From assembly GCF_003265705.1 (NCBI RefSeq), contig NW_020312903.1, positions 24,968,107 through 25,032,106 on the forward strand: a DNA stretch of 64,000 nucleotides, read 5' to 3'. The translations under genes and the position numbers were made by a program. The stretch is from Callorhinus ursinus. Lineage: Eukaryota; Chordata; Mammalia; Carnivora; Otariidae. The notes below the pieces were generated by a model that had not been told where the DNA came from, did not search any database, and saw only the letters and a list, made by a program, of their open reading frames with translations. Positions 46,940-56,450 of the stretch are shown here, in pieces (positions within the stretch are counted from its first letter, which is position 1; each line of letters starts with the position of its first letter).

Positions 46940-47764
46940 TTACATTTGGGTGGGAAAGCAAAATCAAAGCAGTCCCTAAGCCAGAGGTGAGAACAGTGAC
47001 TTTGGAAAGCTTGACATCATAGTTAATGCTGCATTAAAAAGTGATGTTTATCAGGATACAAATGAATCCCCCTGAAGTTCAGCACCTGAAAGGCCATGCA
47101 AGCCCTCCGCATCTCGAGAAAATGACTGCAGTATGGCTTAAAAACCAAGAGCTAGGAGCCACTGCTCCCAAAATATCATAAATTAAACGGCTGAAAAAGA
47201 TGTCAGTAACAAGTAAAACAGTAGGGTTTCAATTTACAAGTAAAAATCCAGACAAATGGGCAATATGAAGGAAAATAATATTTCATTTTTGTTCAGAGTG
47301 CAATGAATTAAGCAGTCTAAGAAACACATATTCAAACAGAAAGTGTTTAAAATGCAAATGACATTTAGAAAAAAAGTGATGGCATCTATATGGATTTTTA
47401 CAGATAAATCTTCTTTTACTTCTTTTAATATGCATGAAAAATAGGTCCCTTTTTCTCATATTTGTGACTGGTTATGGTTATTAGTAAAAAAGTGCTAAGA
47501 CTAGGCACTTCATCAGTAAGTAGTACTAAGTGATAACAAACACGCATTTTCAGAGAAATTTGTCAATGACTTTTGCTACAACTATAAATTATCAATACAC
47601 TTTTACATAAGCTAAATATTTAGCTTTTCAGCTACACAAACTACTTACTTTATTACACTGGTGTTCCTCTACCACTCCCCATTTCACAACATGCTTTATA
47701 TTCCACCTACGAGGAAATCTGCATTTTAGCTCTGTAAGTCTGCAAGTAACCTTCAGCCACTAAC
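46940..47764. other. Intronic unique sequence next to the NAV3 exon
   Basis: No repeat recognised in the first 0.8 kb of intron after the donor site, which begins gttagt on the minus strand at 47764. Confidence 0.55.
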
Positions 47765-48007
47765 CTTACTGTCTTCTGTCTCTTTAGCTTTTTCTTGGAA
47801 GGGTTTCTTCTCTCCAAATTCACAGGTTGATTTTAATGTGAGCTGACAAGAAAGCATTGAGCTCTCTGGTTCAGTAAGTTCCAAAGGTCTTGAAGAATAG
47901 GGCTGTGACCCAGTAGTGCCCAGATTTGGTATCGGAAGAGCAGTATGAACAGGCTTTGACCCAACAGCTGGCTGTCTCAGTTTTGAGGCAACCCCAAGTA
48001 CAGGCAT
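47765..48007 (-). CDS. NAV3: Neuron navigator 3, first coding exon (residues 1-81)
   Basis: The minus strand encodes 81 codons beginning 'MPVLGVASKLRQPAVGSKPV' and ending '...KAKETEDSK'. I recognise this as the N-terminus of neuron navigator 3, a large (over 2,300 residues) microtubule-associated protein with an N-terminal calponin-homology domain, coiled coils and a C-terminal AAA+ domain. It acts at microtubule plus ends in neurite growth. This exon is the low-complexity leader before the calponin-homology domain, which starts in the next exon, outside the window. Support: an in-frame TAG at 48050-48052, 45 nt upstream of the ATG, G at -3, and a donor AAG|gttagt at 47765/47764 leaving phase 0. 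Residues match the family without indel or stop, so the exon looks functional. Identification is by memory of the protein, not by alignment. Confidence 0.87.
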
Positions 48008-48109
48008 GGCTTCTATAAAAGTATCTTCTTGCTGCCAAAGAAAATGCTTCTAACCTCAGTCTGGTAGACTCCAACTTTAGTATTTCCAGAACAAATACTT
48101 TAAACAAAA
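48008..48109 (-). other. NAV3: NAV3 5'UTR (minimum extent)
   Basis: The exon must continue upstream of the ATG, but its 5' boundary is uncertain. On the minus strand a T-rich tract (48130-48172) is followed by 'gactgctag' with AG at 48111-48110, which could be a splice acceptor from an upstream exon. Alternatively the first exon extends further, to a start near 48300-48560. A short upstream ORF (ATGATG...TAA, 48100-48123) would be included only in the second case. Confidence 0.5.
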
Positions 48110-50527
48110 CTAGCAGTCATCATGATTCAAAAAACAAAAAACAAAACAAAACAAAACAAAAAAACAACTAATAATATAACTTCCAGGAAGAGGCAAAACT
48201 GCCCTTCATCTTTAGTTAAGTATCTTGCTTGCTGGCTGGCTCGAATTCTCATATTCTCATCATTCTCTCTCTCTCCCTCTTCGCCTCCCCCTCTCTCTCT
48301 GTTCAGTGAGTCAGTGTCTATGTAATATTAAATACTCCTTTGGGGAGTAAACTTTTCTTGAAGGTAACTGTTACAAAGCTCCTTCTCTAGGATTAAAGAG
48401 CTCCTAGTTCTATTTTTTCCTCCCACTACAGCAGTCTGAGTCTGAGCACTGAGAATAACAAAGTGGAGAGAAACAAAAGGAAAAGTCCTCAGTCCAACTG
48501 TCAAAGCAGCCAAAAGACCACAATAGTGGACGGACAGGAGTTCTTCCTGACTTCAGAAATAACCAGGCTACATTCTCTTTTTAAAGAAAATTGTATTTAC
48601 CCCAGTTAAAAAAAAAAAAGAATGGACACGATTAATGGCCAAAACAAACAGCTGTTGGAAGAACTTTTAGCCCGGAAACAATCTCAGCAATGAAGCTGTT
48701 TGTCTGATTTCCAGCTATTTTTCACTACTGACAGCCATGAACCACTGTGCTCATTCTGTTTTATCCCATGAAATCAGGTTAAATTCATGCCATAGTGCAA
48801 CTAGCAAATCTGTTAAATCATTCAGCAGACTATACCTGCCTAGGTTATGAAAATATAGTAAATGGGGAGAGCAAGACACTAGATATATAGTAATTGTTGT
48901 TTCTCAATTTAATAACAGTAATGATACAACTATTTGCAGGTAACATGTATGTGGAATGTACTACACAGCAGTTACTTCACATTTAACCAGTGGGACCACT
49001 CAGGAATAGGTACACTTATTCTCTCCACTATATAGAAAGGACAACTAAGACTCAGATTCATTTAAGTAATTTGACCAAAGCCATACAGTTAGAAGGAGCA
49101 AGAGCCTGTACTATTTGGAGTAACTCAAAAAACCACCTTAGAAACAATTTAAAATAACGCTGTTATTCAAGCTCTTTACATCCAAATTAAAATCCTAATC
49201 TACTAAATATCCAAATACATATTCAGGGACTACGAACAATGCTGCTTCTATCCATAAAATTATTTTACTATAATTGGATTATGTTCTATTTCTGGTAAAA
49301 GCATGTCTGGATCCATAACAAAAGCAAGGGGTAAGTTTTTAAGAAACATATGAGACACATGCATTGTCTTTAAGTAATTGCACTTAGATAATGGGTATAT
49401 GGATAAATTCCTCCATCATTTAATAAATATCATATTTATGTGATGGTGTTGAAATTTCAACAGTATTACCTAATAATAGAAATTTATTTATTTCATATCC
49501 CTTGTGCTTTTGTTGATTCTAAAAGACACAGATTTACTTTTTTTCTTTATTTAGAAAATCTATGTTATATTCACTAAATATTCTAAGAATTAGTAATATT
49601 TGCAAGTGAAGTTCCTAGAAAAATGAGTGGGCATTTAATGGACATTCAATAAATAATAACAATTATAAGAATCATAGCTATTATTATAGAAAATGTCTCT
49701 CTACAGTAAAGAGATTATTTTGTTTGTCTACTATTCCCAGCTCTGTAAATTATTATGTAGTCTTAGGTAAGAAGCAGTAATTTACAGATAAAAGCTAATA
49801 ACTAAAGTTGAATTTATATGTTCTTTTGATATAAGCATAGAAGAAATTCAAATACAAATTAGAAATCTTGCCAACTTTAAAAAGGAAAGTAACTCAAGTG
49901 GGATTTACTCAATGGTATAATAAGAAACAAACACAACACTGGTGGCAAGAAAGAAATGATCACTCTGAGGAAGTAAGTTACTTACTTCCATTAACACACC
50001 ATCCCATTAACCATTAACACACCATCCCTTCCAGATAAGACATTGCAAAGCAGGAGATATTCATGTTCCTAAAATGGGGTTTAAAGTATATGAGAAGATA
50101 CGTGCATCCTGTAATGCCCACATTGTAAACAAAATGGCATACCCAAAATAATAGGACTTGTGGGGAAAACAGGTTCTGGGAAGACCACTGAAAACAGGCA
50201 ACTTTGGGAACAGATCACTGGCAAAAATAATATTGGTACCTTGGAAGATAATTTGGACCACCCAAGCAAGCAGCTCAGCCCAGAGTTTAAAAACAAACAA
50301 GCAAACAAACAAAAAACAAAGCAAACAACAACAAAAATGCTCCACAATTGATGGGAAGTGCTGGCAATATGTTAATTAGAATTTGTAGGAAAAATCTGAC
50401 TGGAAGGCAAACTCTGAGCCAATAGGTTTGCCACTGAAATGAACATGGGGCAGTGCAAGCTGCAAATATTTAGGAGCCACATAAGACTAAGGGATATGTT
50501 CCTTTGGCCACAGAGCCCCAAATACAG
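48110..50527. other. NAV3 5' flank or upstream intron, mostly unique
   Basis: Contains a (CAAAA)n run at about 48131-48172, a CT-rich tract at 48265-48300 and a TATA-like 'tatttaata' on the minus strand at about 48326-48334. No CpG island is visible, so either the promoter is CpG-poor or the true first exon is further right. Apart from one MIR, no repeat was recognised. Confidence 0.45.
48955..49120 (-). mobile_element. MIR SINE
   Basis: Reverse MIR: 'gtactacacagcagttactt', 'ggacaactaagactcagatt' and 'aatttgaccaaagccataca'. Confidence 0.72.
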
Positions 50528-50535
50528 GCACTTGG

Positions 50536-51056
50536 TTTTTTTTTTTTAATTTTTTTTCAATTTTATTATGTTATGTTAATCACCATACATCATTAGTTTT
50601 TGATGTAGTGTTCCAGGATTCATTGTTTGCCTATAACACCCAGTGCTCCATTCAATACGTGCCCTTTTTAATACCCATCACCATGCAAATGACATATCAG
50701 ATAAAGGGCTAGTATCCAAAATCTATAAAGAGCTTAACAAACTCAACACCCAAAGAACAAATAATCCAGTCAAGAAATGGGCAGAAGACATGAAGATATT
50801 TTTCCAAAGAAGACATCCAAATGGCCAACAGACACATGAAAAAGTGCTCAACATCGCTCGGCATCAGGGAAATCCAAATCAAAACCTCCATGAGATACCA
50901 CCTCACACCAGTCAGAATGCCTAAAATTAACAAGTCAGGAAACGACAGATGTTGGCGGAGATGCAGAGAAAGGGGAACCCTCCTACACTGTTGGTGGGAA
51001 TGCAAGCTGGTGCAGCCACTCTGGAAAACAGTATGGAGGTGCCTCAAAAAGTTAAA
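50536..51056 (-). mobile_element. LINE-1 with 5' inversion (twin priming)
   Basis: Two L1 parts point in opposite directions. 50536-50682 is the 3'UTR end in minus orientation with its T-rich tail at the left ('catcattagtttttgatgta', 'gtgctccattcaatacgtgc'). 50683-51056 is the ORF2 C-terminal region in plus orientation ('gcaaatgacatatcagataa' to 'ggaaaacagtatggaggtgc'). This head-to-head arrangement with one tail is the hallmark of twin-primed reverse transcription. No clear target-site duplication was found. Confidence 0.88.
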
Positions 51057-51469
51057 TTTTCTTAAAACAAAACCAAAAGGTCTCCCGTTGACTATTTAGT
51101 ATCAAAGTGGAGGGCCTTCTTTTCCCGCCCAAGGTTATAATTCAACTCTGACTATTCTGCTTTCTTGGGGGCATAAATCACATATAAAACTTTGCAACTT
51201 CTACATTACACAAACATAATTCTATTTACCAATTGCAGATGAGCTCATCGGTATTTTAGAAACATATGCTGCAGCAGAACACACTAATTCCTGATATAAA
51301 CAAATTGAAAACAAAAGTGTTTACATTCAATAAGATGTCTTTTCACTTTGAAACACCTTTTGCTTATTGGATAATATCATTTCACTTAAGTATAGGGTCA
51401 AAAACAGTTGCCACTGTTGACCAATTCTATGAAGTAACATCTACCACCAAGAGCCACAAAAACTAATTT

Positions 51470-51585
51470 ATTCTGAGAATTTACGGTGTGCCAGGAGCTG
51501 TCATCCCATTCCATCCTAAAACAAAATCACCTTTGAATAGGTGATGACAAAGACCTAGAAAAGTTAAGCAGTTATCTTAAAGTCA
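51470..51585 (-). mobile_element. MIR SINE, cut by a Can-SINE
   Basis: 'tacggtgtgccaggagctgt' and 'aaagttaagcagttatctta' fit reverse MIR. The element stops at the SINE insertion at 51595. Confidence 0.65.
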
Positions 51586-51594
51586 CAGAAAATG

Positions 51595-51804
51595 TTTTTT
51601 ATTAATTATTTATTTGAGAGAGAGCGTGTGCGAGCTCAACCAGGGGGAGAGAGGGAGGGGGAAAGAATTTCAAGCCGACTCCACACTGAGCATGGAGCCC
51701 AAGGCGGGGCTTGATCTCATGACCCTGAGATCATAACCCTGAGATCACGACCTGAGTTGAAACCAAGTGTCAGATACTTAACCGACTGAGCCACCCAGAT
51801 GCCC
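51595..51804 (-). mobile_element. Can-SINE with internal 14-bp tandem duplication
   Basis: Older Can-SINE with head complement 'gagccacccagatgcccc'. 'gaccctgagatcat' (51721-51734) is followed directly by 'aaccctgagatcac' (51735-51748), 12 of 14 identical. Flanked by 'cagaaaatg' / 'cagaaatg'. Confidence 0.92.
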
Positions 51805-52024
51805 CAGAAATGGGGTTTCTTAAACCAGGTTCAACGAACCACCATCTGTAGTGCTTGCTAAACATAGATTATTGGATTCATCCTAAACCCACCAAGTAAG
51901 AATCATGAGGGCAAGGAAAAAATCTGAGAATAGAATTTAAGTAAACTGATTCTCCCAAACTAAAATTTAAGATCCATATTTTAGAGGATTTGTAGATTGA
52001 CAGTTCAGGAAACAGACTAAAAAT

Positions 52025-52280
52025 GTACTGCCTAGAGTCAAATCTCTGCTTCCTCACTTAGCTGTATGAATTTGGAAGTTGCTATGTATCAGTTTTATCA
52101 TCTATAAAATGGGAAAAATAATTTCATTCCCTTTACAGTGTTGCTGTGAGAATTAAAAGAAATAAATGTATAAAGTCATTAGAACAGGATCTGCCTCACA
52201 ATAAGTGCTCAATAAATAATTATGTGCTCAACATAAGTGCTCATAAAAAGCACACAATAAGTAAGTGCTATTAATGTTAT
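52025..52280 (+). mobile_element. MIR SINE
   Basis: Sense MIR: 'gagtcaaatctctgcttcct', 'ttatcatctataaaatggga', 'cagtgttgctgtgagaatta' and 'caataagtgctcaataaata'. The last phrase is repeated in altered form to about 52275. Confidence 0.9.
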
Positions 52281-52669
52281 AAGACACATAATGACCTTGA
52301 GAATTATCGAGGTAAGGTAAAGAAATTAAGTCAAAAATTTGGCCAGGATCATAAAGGTTAACGGAACTGAACTCAGGGGGGGAAATCCTGAAAATTAAAA
52401 TGAGGTAAATTATTTGTCGTTTGCCTGAAATACATTACCTTCCAAAGCCAAGCTAGAGTTTCAGGCATAAGAGAATTCCAACCTAGCTGAATTTTAACAT
52501 CAGTGATTTTAAAAATAAATAATAAAACTTCATGAAATGACAATTTGCTATTATTTATTTATAAGAAAGAGAGAAAGAGAAAATAACCAACTATCAAACA
52601 ACACTAAGAACATGCCTACAAAAAGACAAAATATGATTGGCTAGTCAATTCAGAGCTTTGCTAAAATAA

Positions 52670-53880
52670 AGAGAGTCACATTTCCATTTTTAATAGCTTG
52701 ACTGAAGTAAAAATTACACATAAAATTCAACAATTCTTAAGAAATAATTCAATGTAACCAGAACTACAGCAAAATTGGAAAATTTCCTTCATCCTAAAAT
52801 GTTCTCTCCCTGCCAACCCAGGCAACCAATGAAGTACTTTCTGACACTAGTTTTATTTTTTTTCTAGGATTCCCTTTAATTGAAATTATGCAGTATTTTA
52901 GGGTCTGGCCTTTTTCACTTTGCATCTTGCTTTTGAGATTTACCCATGTTATGTGTGTCAAGGGTTCTTCTTTTTGTATGGCTGAGATGTGCTCCACTAT
53001 GTGAATATGGCACAACTTGTTTATGCATTCATTATTTGGGGGATATTATGAATAAAGGTCTATTAATATTTGAATATGTTTTGTGTTGATATTTATCATA
53101 TGTTCTCATGGATACATAACTAGGAAGAGATTGATGGTTTATTTGATAAGTACGTATTAAATTATATTAAGAAACTGCCAAACTGTTTTTCAAAACATAC
53201 CATTTTGAACTTGTGCTAGCAATATATAAAACTTTTAGTTGCTCCACATGCTCATCAATACCTCATATTATTTTTTAAGATTTTATTTATTTATTAGAGA
53301 GAGAGAGTGAGCGAGCACAAGCAGCGGGAGTGGCAGGCAGAGGGAGAAGCAGGCTCCTCGCTGAGCAAGGAGCCCAATGCAGGACTCGATCCCAGGACCC
53401 TGGGATCATGACCTGAGCTGAAGGCAGATGCTTAACCGACTGAGCCACCCAGGCATCCCATCATCAATACCTCATATTGCAAATCTTTAATTTTAGCCAT
53501 TCTAGTGAGGTGCAGTTGTATATCAGTGCAGTTTTAATTTAAACTTTTCTAATAACTTATTTCTGTTGAGTGTATTTTTATACTTATTTGTCATGCAATC
53601 TACATATCTCTTTGATGAAATGTCTGTTCAAAATGTTTGCTCTTTTTTTTGTCTTACTATTGAGTTTTAATAGCTCTTTACATATTTTGGAAACATATCC
53701 TTTCTTAGATATACATTTTGAAAACATTTTCTCCCAGTTTATACATGGTCTTAAAAGAAAATTTTCCATATATTTCTCACATTTTGCAGTCTTGTTACCA
53801 ATAGCCATAACTGACTTCACTTTATACTGAAATATGTTTTCCCAAGAATTTTGCTTGTTTTCAAGCAAACAGGCATGGAA
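52670..53880 (-). mobile_element. Ancient LINE-1 (L1M-type), 3'UTR and ORF2 end
   Basis: Reverse L1: the 3'UTR at the left ('ttaatagcttgactgaagta') and ORF2 C-terminal remnants at 53584-53868, where the minus strand still shows 'WEKMFSKCISKKGYVSKICK' and 'ELLKLNSKTKK'. Interrupted by a Can-SINE at 53270-53460. Confidence 0.83.
53270..53460 (-). mobile_element. Can-SINE inside ancient L1
   Basis: Complete element flanked by perfect 18-bp repeats 'tcatcaatacctcatatt' at 53252-53269 and 53461-53478, the longest perfect SINE target duplication in the window. Confidence 0.97.
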
Positions 53881-54768
53881 GATAGAAGAAAATAGCCTTG
53901 AAAGATAAAAATGGTAGGTGTTTCCCTCTGGAGCAAAGAGTAGGCTTATTTACTGCCTATTATAAAAAAGATAATGCCTTCCTCCAGATAAAAATGTCAG
54001 GCAGTTTTGCTCACAACTAATTATAAAAGATCTGTGTTCCCTAGACTCAAAGTTTCTCTTCTATAACCCAACTCAATGCATTTGCAGACATCATCTGGTC
54101 CTTGTCACATTGTCCTGTCGGAAATGGGGCTCGAGGAACGTGTACAAGAAGATGTGATATTCTGTTACTGCTATTGCTCTAAGTAATAAATTGTCCCTGG
54201 TCTCTAAGGGAGGAGTCCAATGCCTTCTGCCAGGTAGTGTGTTTCAGGAGTCATGGCCACTTTTTAATGAAGATACATCACGTTAGCTTACTAGCTTGCA
54301 AACAGAGTAAAATCCCAGACCCTTCATAGCTCTTGACACCCTTCTGTTATCTTAATATTGTCTTTTAACAATATTGTCAGTTTTTGCTTTATGTGCTTTA
54401 AAGCTTTATCATTGGCTTTATATATATTTAAGATTATTTCCCTTTGCTGAATTGACTCCTTTAACATACTTAATGAAAAGTCTTTCTTCTTATTTGTTAA
54501 CATTTCTTATTCTGAAGTCTGTTTTGGCAATATATGATGGTTCTTTTGATTGCTGTTTGGTAGAACTTTTCCATCCTTTTACTTTGAATATGTATCTTTA
54601 TACTTAAAGTGGATTTCCAGTAGATGTTGCATATTTCACCTTGTTCTTTTATTCTGTCTGACAATCTGTGCCTCTTAATTGGAGTATTTAAGCTATTTCA
54701 AATTCATGTAACTATGAAGATGGTTGGCTTAATTCTACCATATACCATTAGTTTTCTCTTTGTTCTTT

Positions 54769-54961
54769 TTTTTAATATTTTATTTATTTATTTGACAGAG
54801 AGAGACATAGTGAGAGAGGGAACACAAGCAGGGGGAGTGGGAGAGGGAGAAGTAGGTTTCCCGCGGAGCAGGGAGCCCAATGCAGGGCTCGATCCCAGGA
54901 CCCTGGGATCATGACCTGAGCCGAAGGCAGACGCTTAACAACTGAGCCACCCAGGCGCCCC
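54769..54961 (-). mobile_element. Can-SINE, complete
   Basis: The tail is at the left and 'gagccacccaggcgcccc' at the right. Flanked by 8-bp repeats 'tgttcttt' (54761-54768 and 54962-54969). Confidence 0.95.
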
Positions 54962-55216
54962 TGTTCTTTATTCTTTTCCCCCTTTCCTGCCTTCTTTGGA
55001 TCAATTCAATTTTTTTAAACTAAGTTAGAAATTTTCCTTCTGTATTTTAAAGATGCCACTGTATTGTTTTCAACTTGCATGTTTTCTAAGAAGTCGGTTG
55101 TAATTCTGATCTTTGTTCCTCTCTATGTGTTGTGACAATTTTATCCAGCTTCTGTTAAGATTTTTTCCTTTTACTCATTTTTATTATGTTTCTTCTATTT
55201 TGTGGTCATTGAACTT

Positions 55217-55355
55217 TTTTTAATTTTTTTTATAATGTTATGTTAATCACTATACATTATGTCATTAGTTTTTGATGTAGTGTTCCATGATTCATTGTTT
55301 GTGTATAACACCCAGTGCTCCATTCAGTACGTGCCCTCTTTAATACCCATCACCA
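55217..55355 (-). mobile_element. LINE-1 3' end, 5'-truncated
   Basis: Minus-strand L1 3'UTR end: 'cattagtttttgatgtagtg', 'caacacccagtgctcc'-type text, stopping at 'taatacccatcacc'. Flanked by 10-bp repeats 'cattgaactt' (55207-55216 and 55356-55365). Confidence 0.93.
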
Positions 55356-55515
55356 CATTGAACTTCTTTATAGCCTTGTCAAATTGGAGAAATTTTTGAC
55401 AATTATTTAAAAAAATATTTGCCTACTTCTTCCCTCTTTCTTTCTGGGACTCTCATTACACATGTGTTGGACCATTTGGTTTTCTTCCATAGGTTACTAA
55501 TGTTCTGTTTATTTA

Positions 55516-55686
55516 TTTTTTTTTTTTGGAAGATTTTATTCATTTGAGAGAGTGAGAGAGCATGAAAGGGGAGAGTGTCAGAGGGAGAAGCTGAGCGGGA
55601 AGCCAGATGCGGGGCTCGATCCTGAGACTCGGATCATGACCTGAGCTGAAGGCAGTCACTTAACCAACTGAGCCACCCAGGTGCCC
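55516..55686 (-). mobile_element. Can-SINE with small deletions
   Basis: The T tail is at the left and 'gagccacccaggtgcccc' at the right. Shorter middle than complete copies. Imperfect flanking repeat 'tctgtttatt' / 'tctatttatt'. Confidence 0.93.
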
Positions 55687-56450
55687 CTCTATTTATTCTT
55701 TAAATCATTTTAACTCTCTGTTATTCATTTTGCATTCAATTAACTTCTGCTTCTATGTTTTCAAGTTCACCAGGCTTTACTTCTACATTATTTAATCTGT
55801 TCTTAAGCTCATCTAGTGAATTTTATTTCAGAAAATGAATTTTTCATCTCTAGAAGTTCCATTGGGTATCTTTCATATTGATCCCTTCTCTTCTCATCGC
55901 ATTTATGTTTTCTTTTACCTTCATGAATTTAGGGGCATATTTATAGTAGCTGTTTAACATTCTTGTCCACTGAGTTCATCATCTCTGTCATCTTGAGGTG
56001 TTTCTATTAATGGATCCTTTTTGCTTCTAGATATGAGTCATTGATACACTGTTTTTTTACATGCCTGGTCATTTTTTACTGCATGTTAGACATTTTGAAT
56101 TATACATTGTTGTGTGCTAGATTTTAAGGTGTGTTTGACTTTGTAATGGTACACAATTAAGCCATCTTTGAAACTTTCTTAAAAGTTATGTTAAAGAAGG
56201 CACAGAGAAGCTTATTGTTTAGAGCTAATTAAATACAACTCCTAAAGACATACATTTTTTTGAACTCTAACAAATGCCTCATGCCTTAAGTTGTTTCTCT
56301 ACTTTCACTGGGGGGAAATCCCAAGTATTCCTAGACATCCGTGAGTTCTAGGAACTGTTTATCATATGGCTTCTGGGGCTTCTTTCCTTGGCCTTTGCTT
56401 GTTTCCTCTCCGACATGTACAATTATATCCTCTGTGAAACACTGAGGGAA

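Larger units (their letters stand above)
1..47764 (-). other. NAV3: NAV3 intron following the first coding exon (partial)
   Basis: Everything to the left of the donor at 47764/47765 is inferred to be intron of NAV3, which is transcribed leftwards. No further NAV3 exon was recognised: the next expected one, starting the calponin-homology domain, does not appear in any minus-strand frame here. The interval is filled with transposon remnants and unique sequence described below. That the intron is very long agrees with what is known of this gene; the extent within the window is inference. Confidence 0.7.
54370..56450 (-). mobile_element. Ancient LINE-1 (L1M/HAL1-like) 5' half
   Basis: Reverse-orientation phrases in L1 order: endonuclease region ('ttgattgctgtttggtagaa', 'ttaattggagtatttaagct'), then the ORF1-like region ('tttctgggactctcattaca', 'tctagaagttccattgggta', 'acattcttgtccactgagtt'), then 5'UTR-like sequence. 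The reverse-transcriptase part between here and 53880 is missing. Interrupted by two SINEs and a small L1. Confidence 0.72.

Noticed and set aside
46563..46950. 'gttacatttgg' and 'attacatttgg' as the target duplication of the L1 at 46700
   Set aside because: The left copy is more than 100 bp from the L1 5' edge, so it cannot be a simple target-site duplication.
47871..48107. Second minus-strand ORF overlapping the NAV3 exon
   Set aside because: Different frame from the NAV3 coding frame, no ATG start, and explained as a shadow of the real exon.
50709..51047. 112-codon minus-strand ORF
   Set aside because: Antisense of the L1 ORF2 C-terminal segment; the same shadow appears at 17698-18024.
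5640..55686. Can-SINE heads as functional tRNA genes
   Set aside because: They derive from a tRNA, but lack an intact cloverleaf and are attached to SINE bodies and tails.
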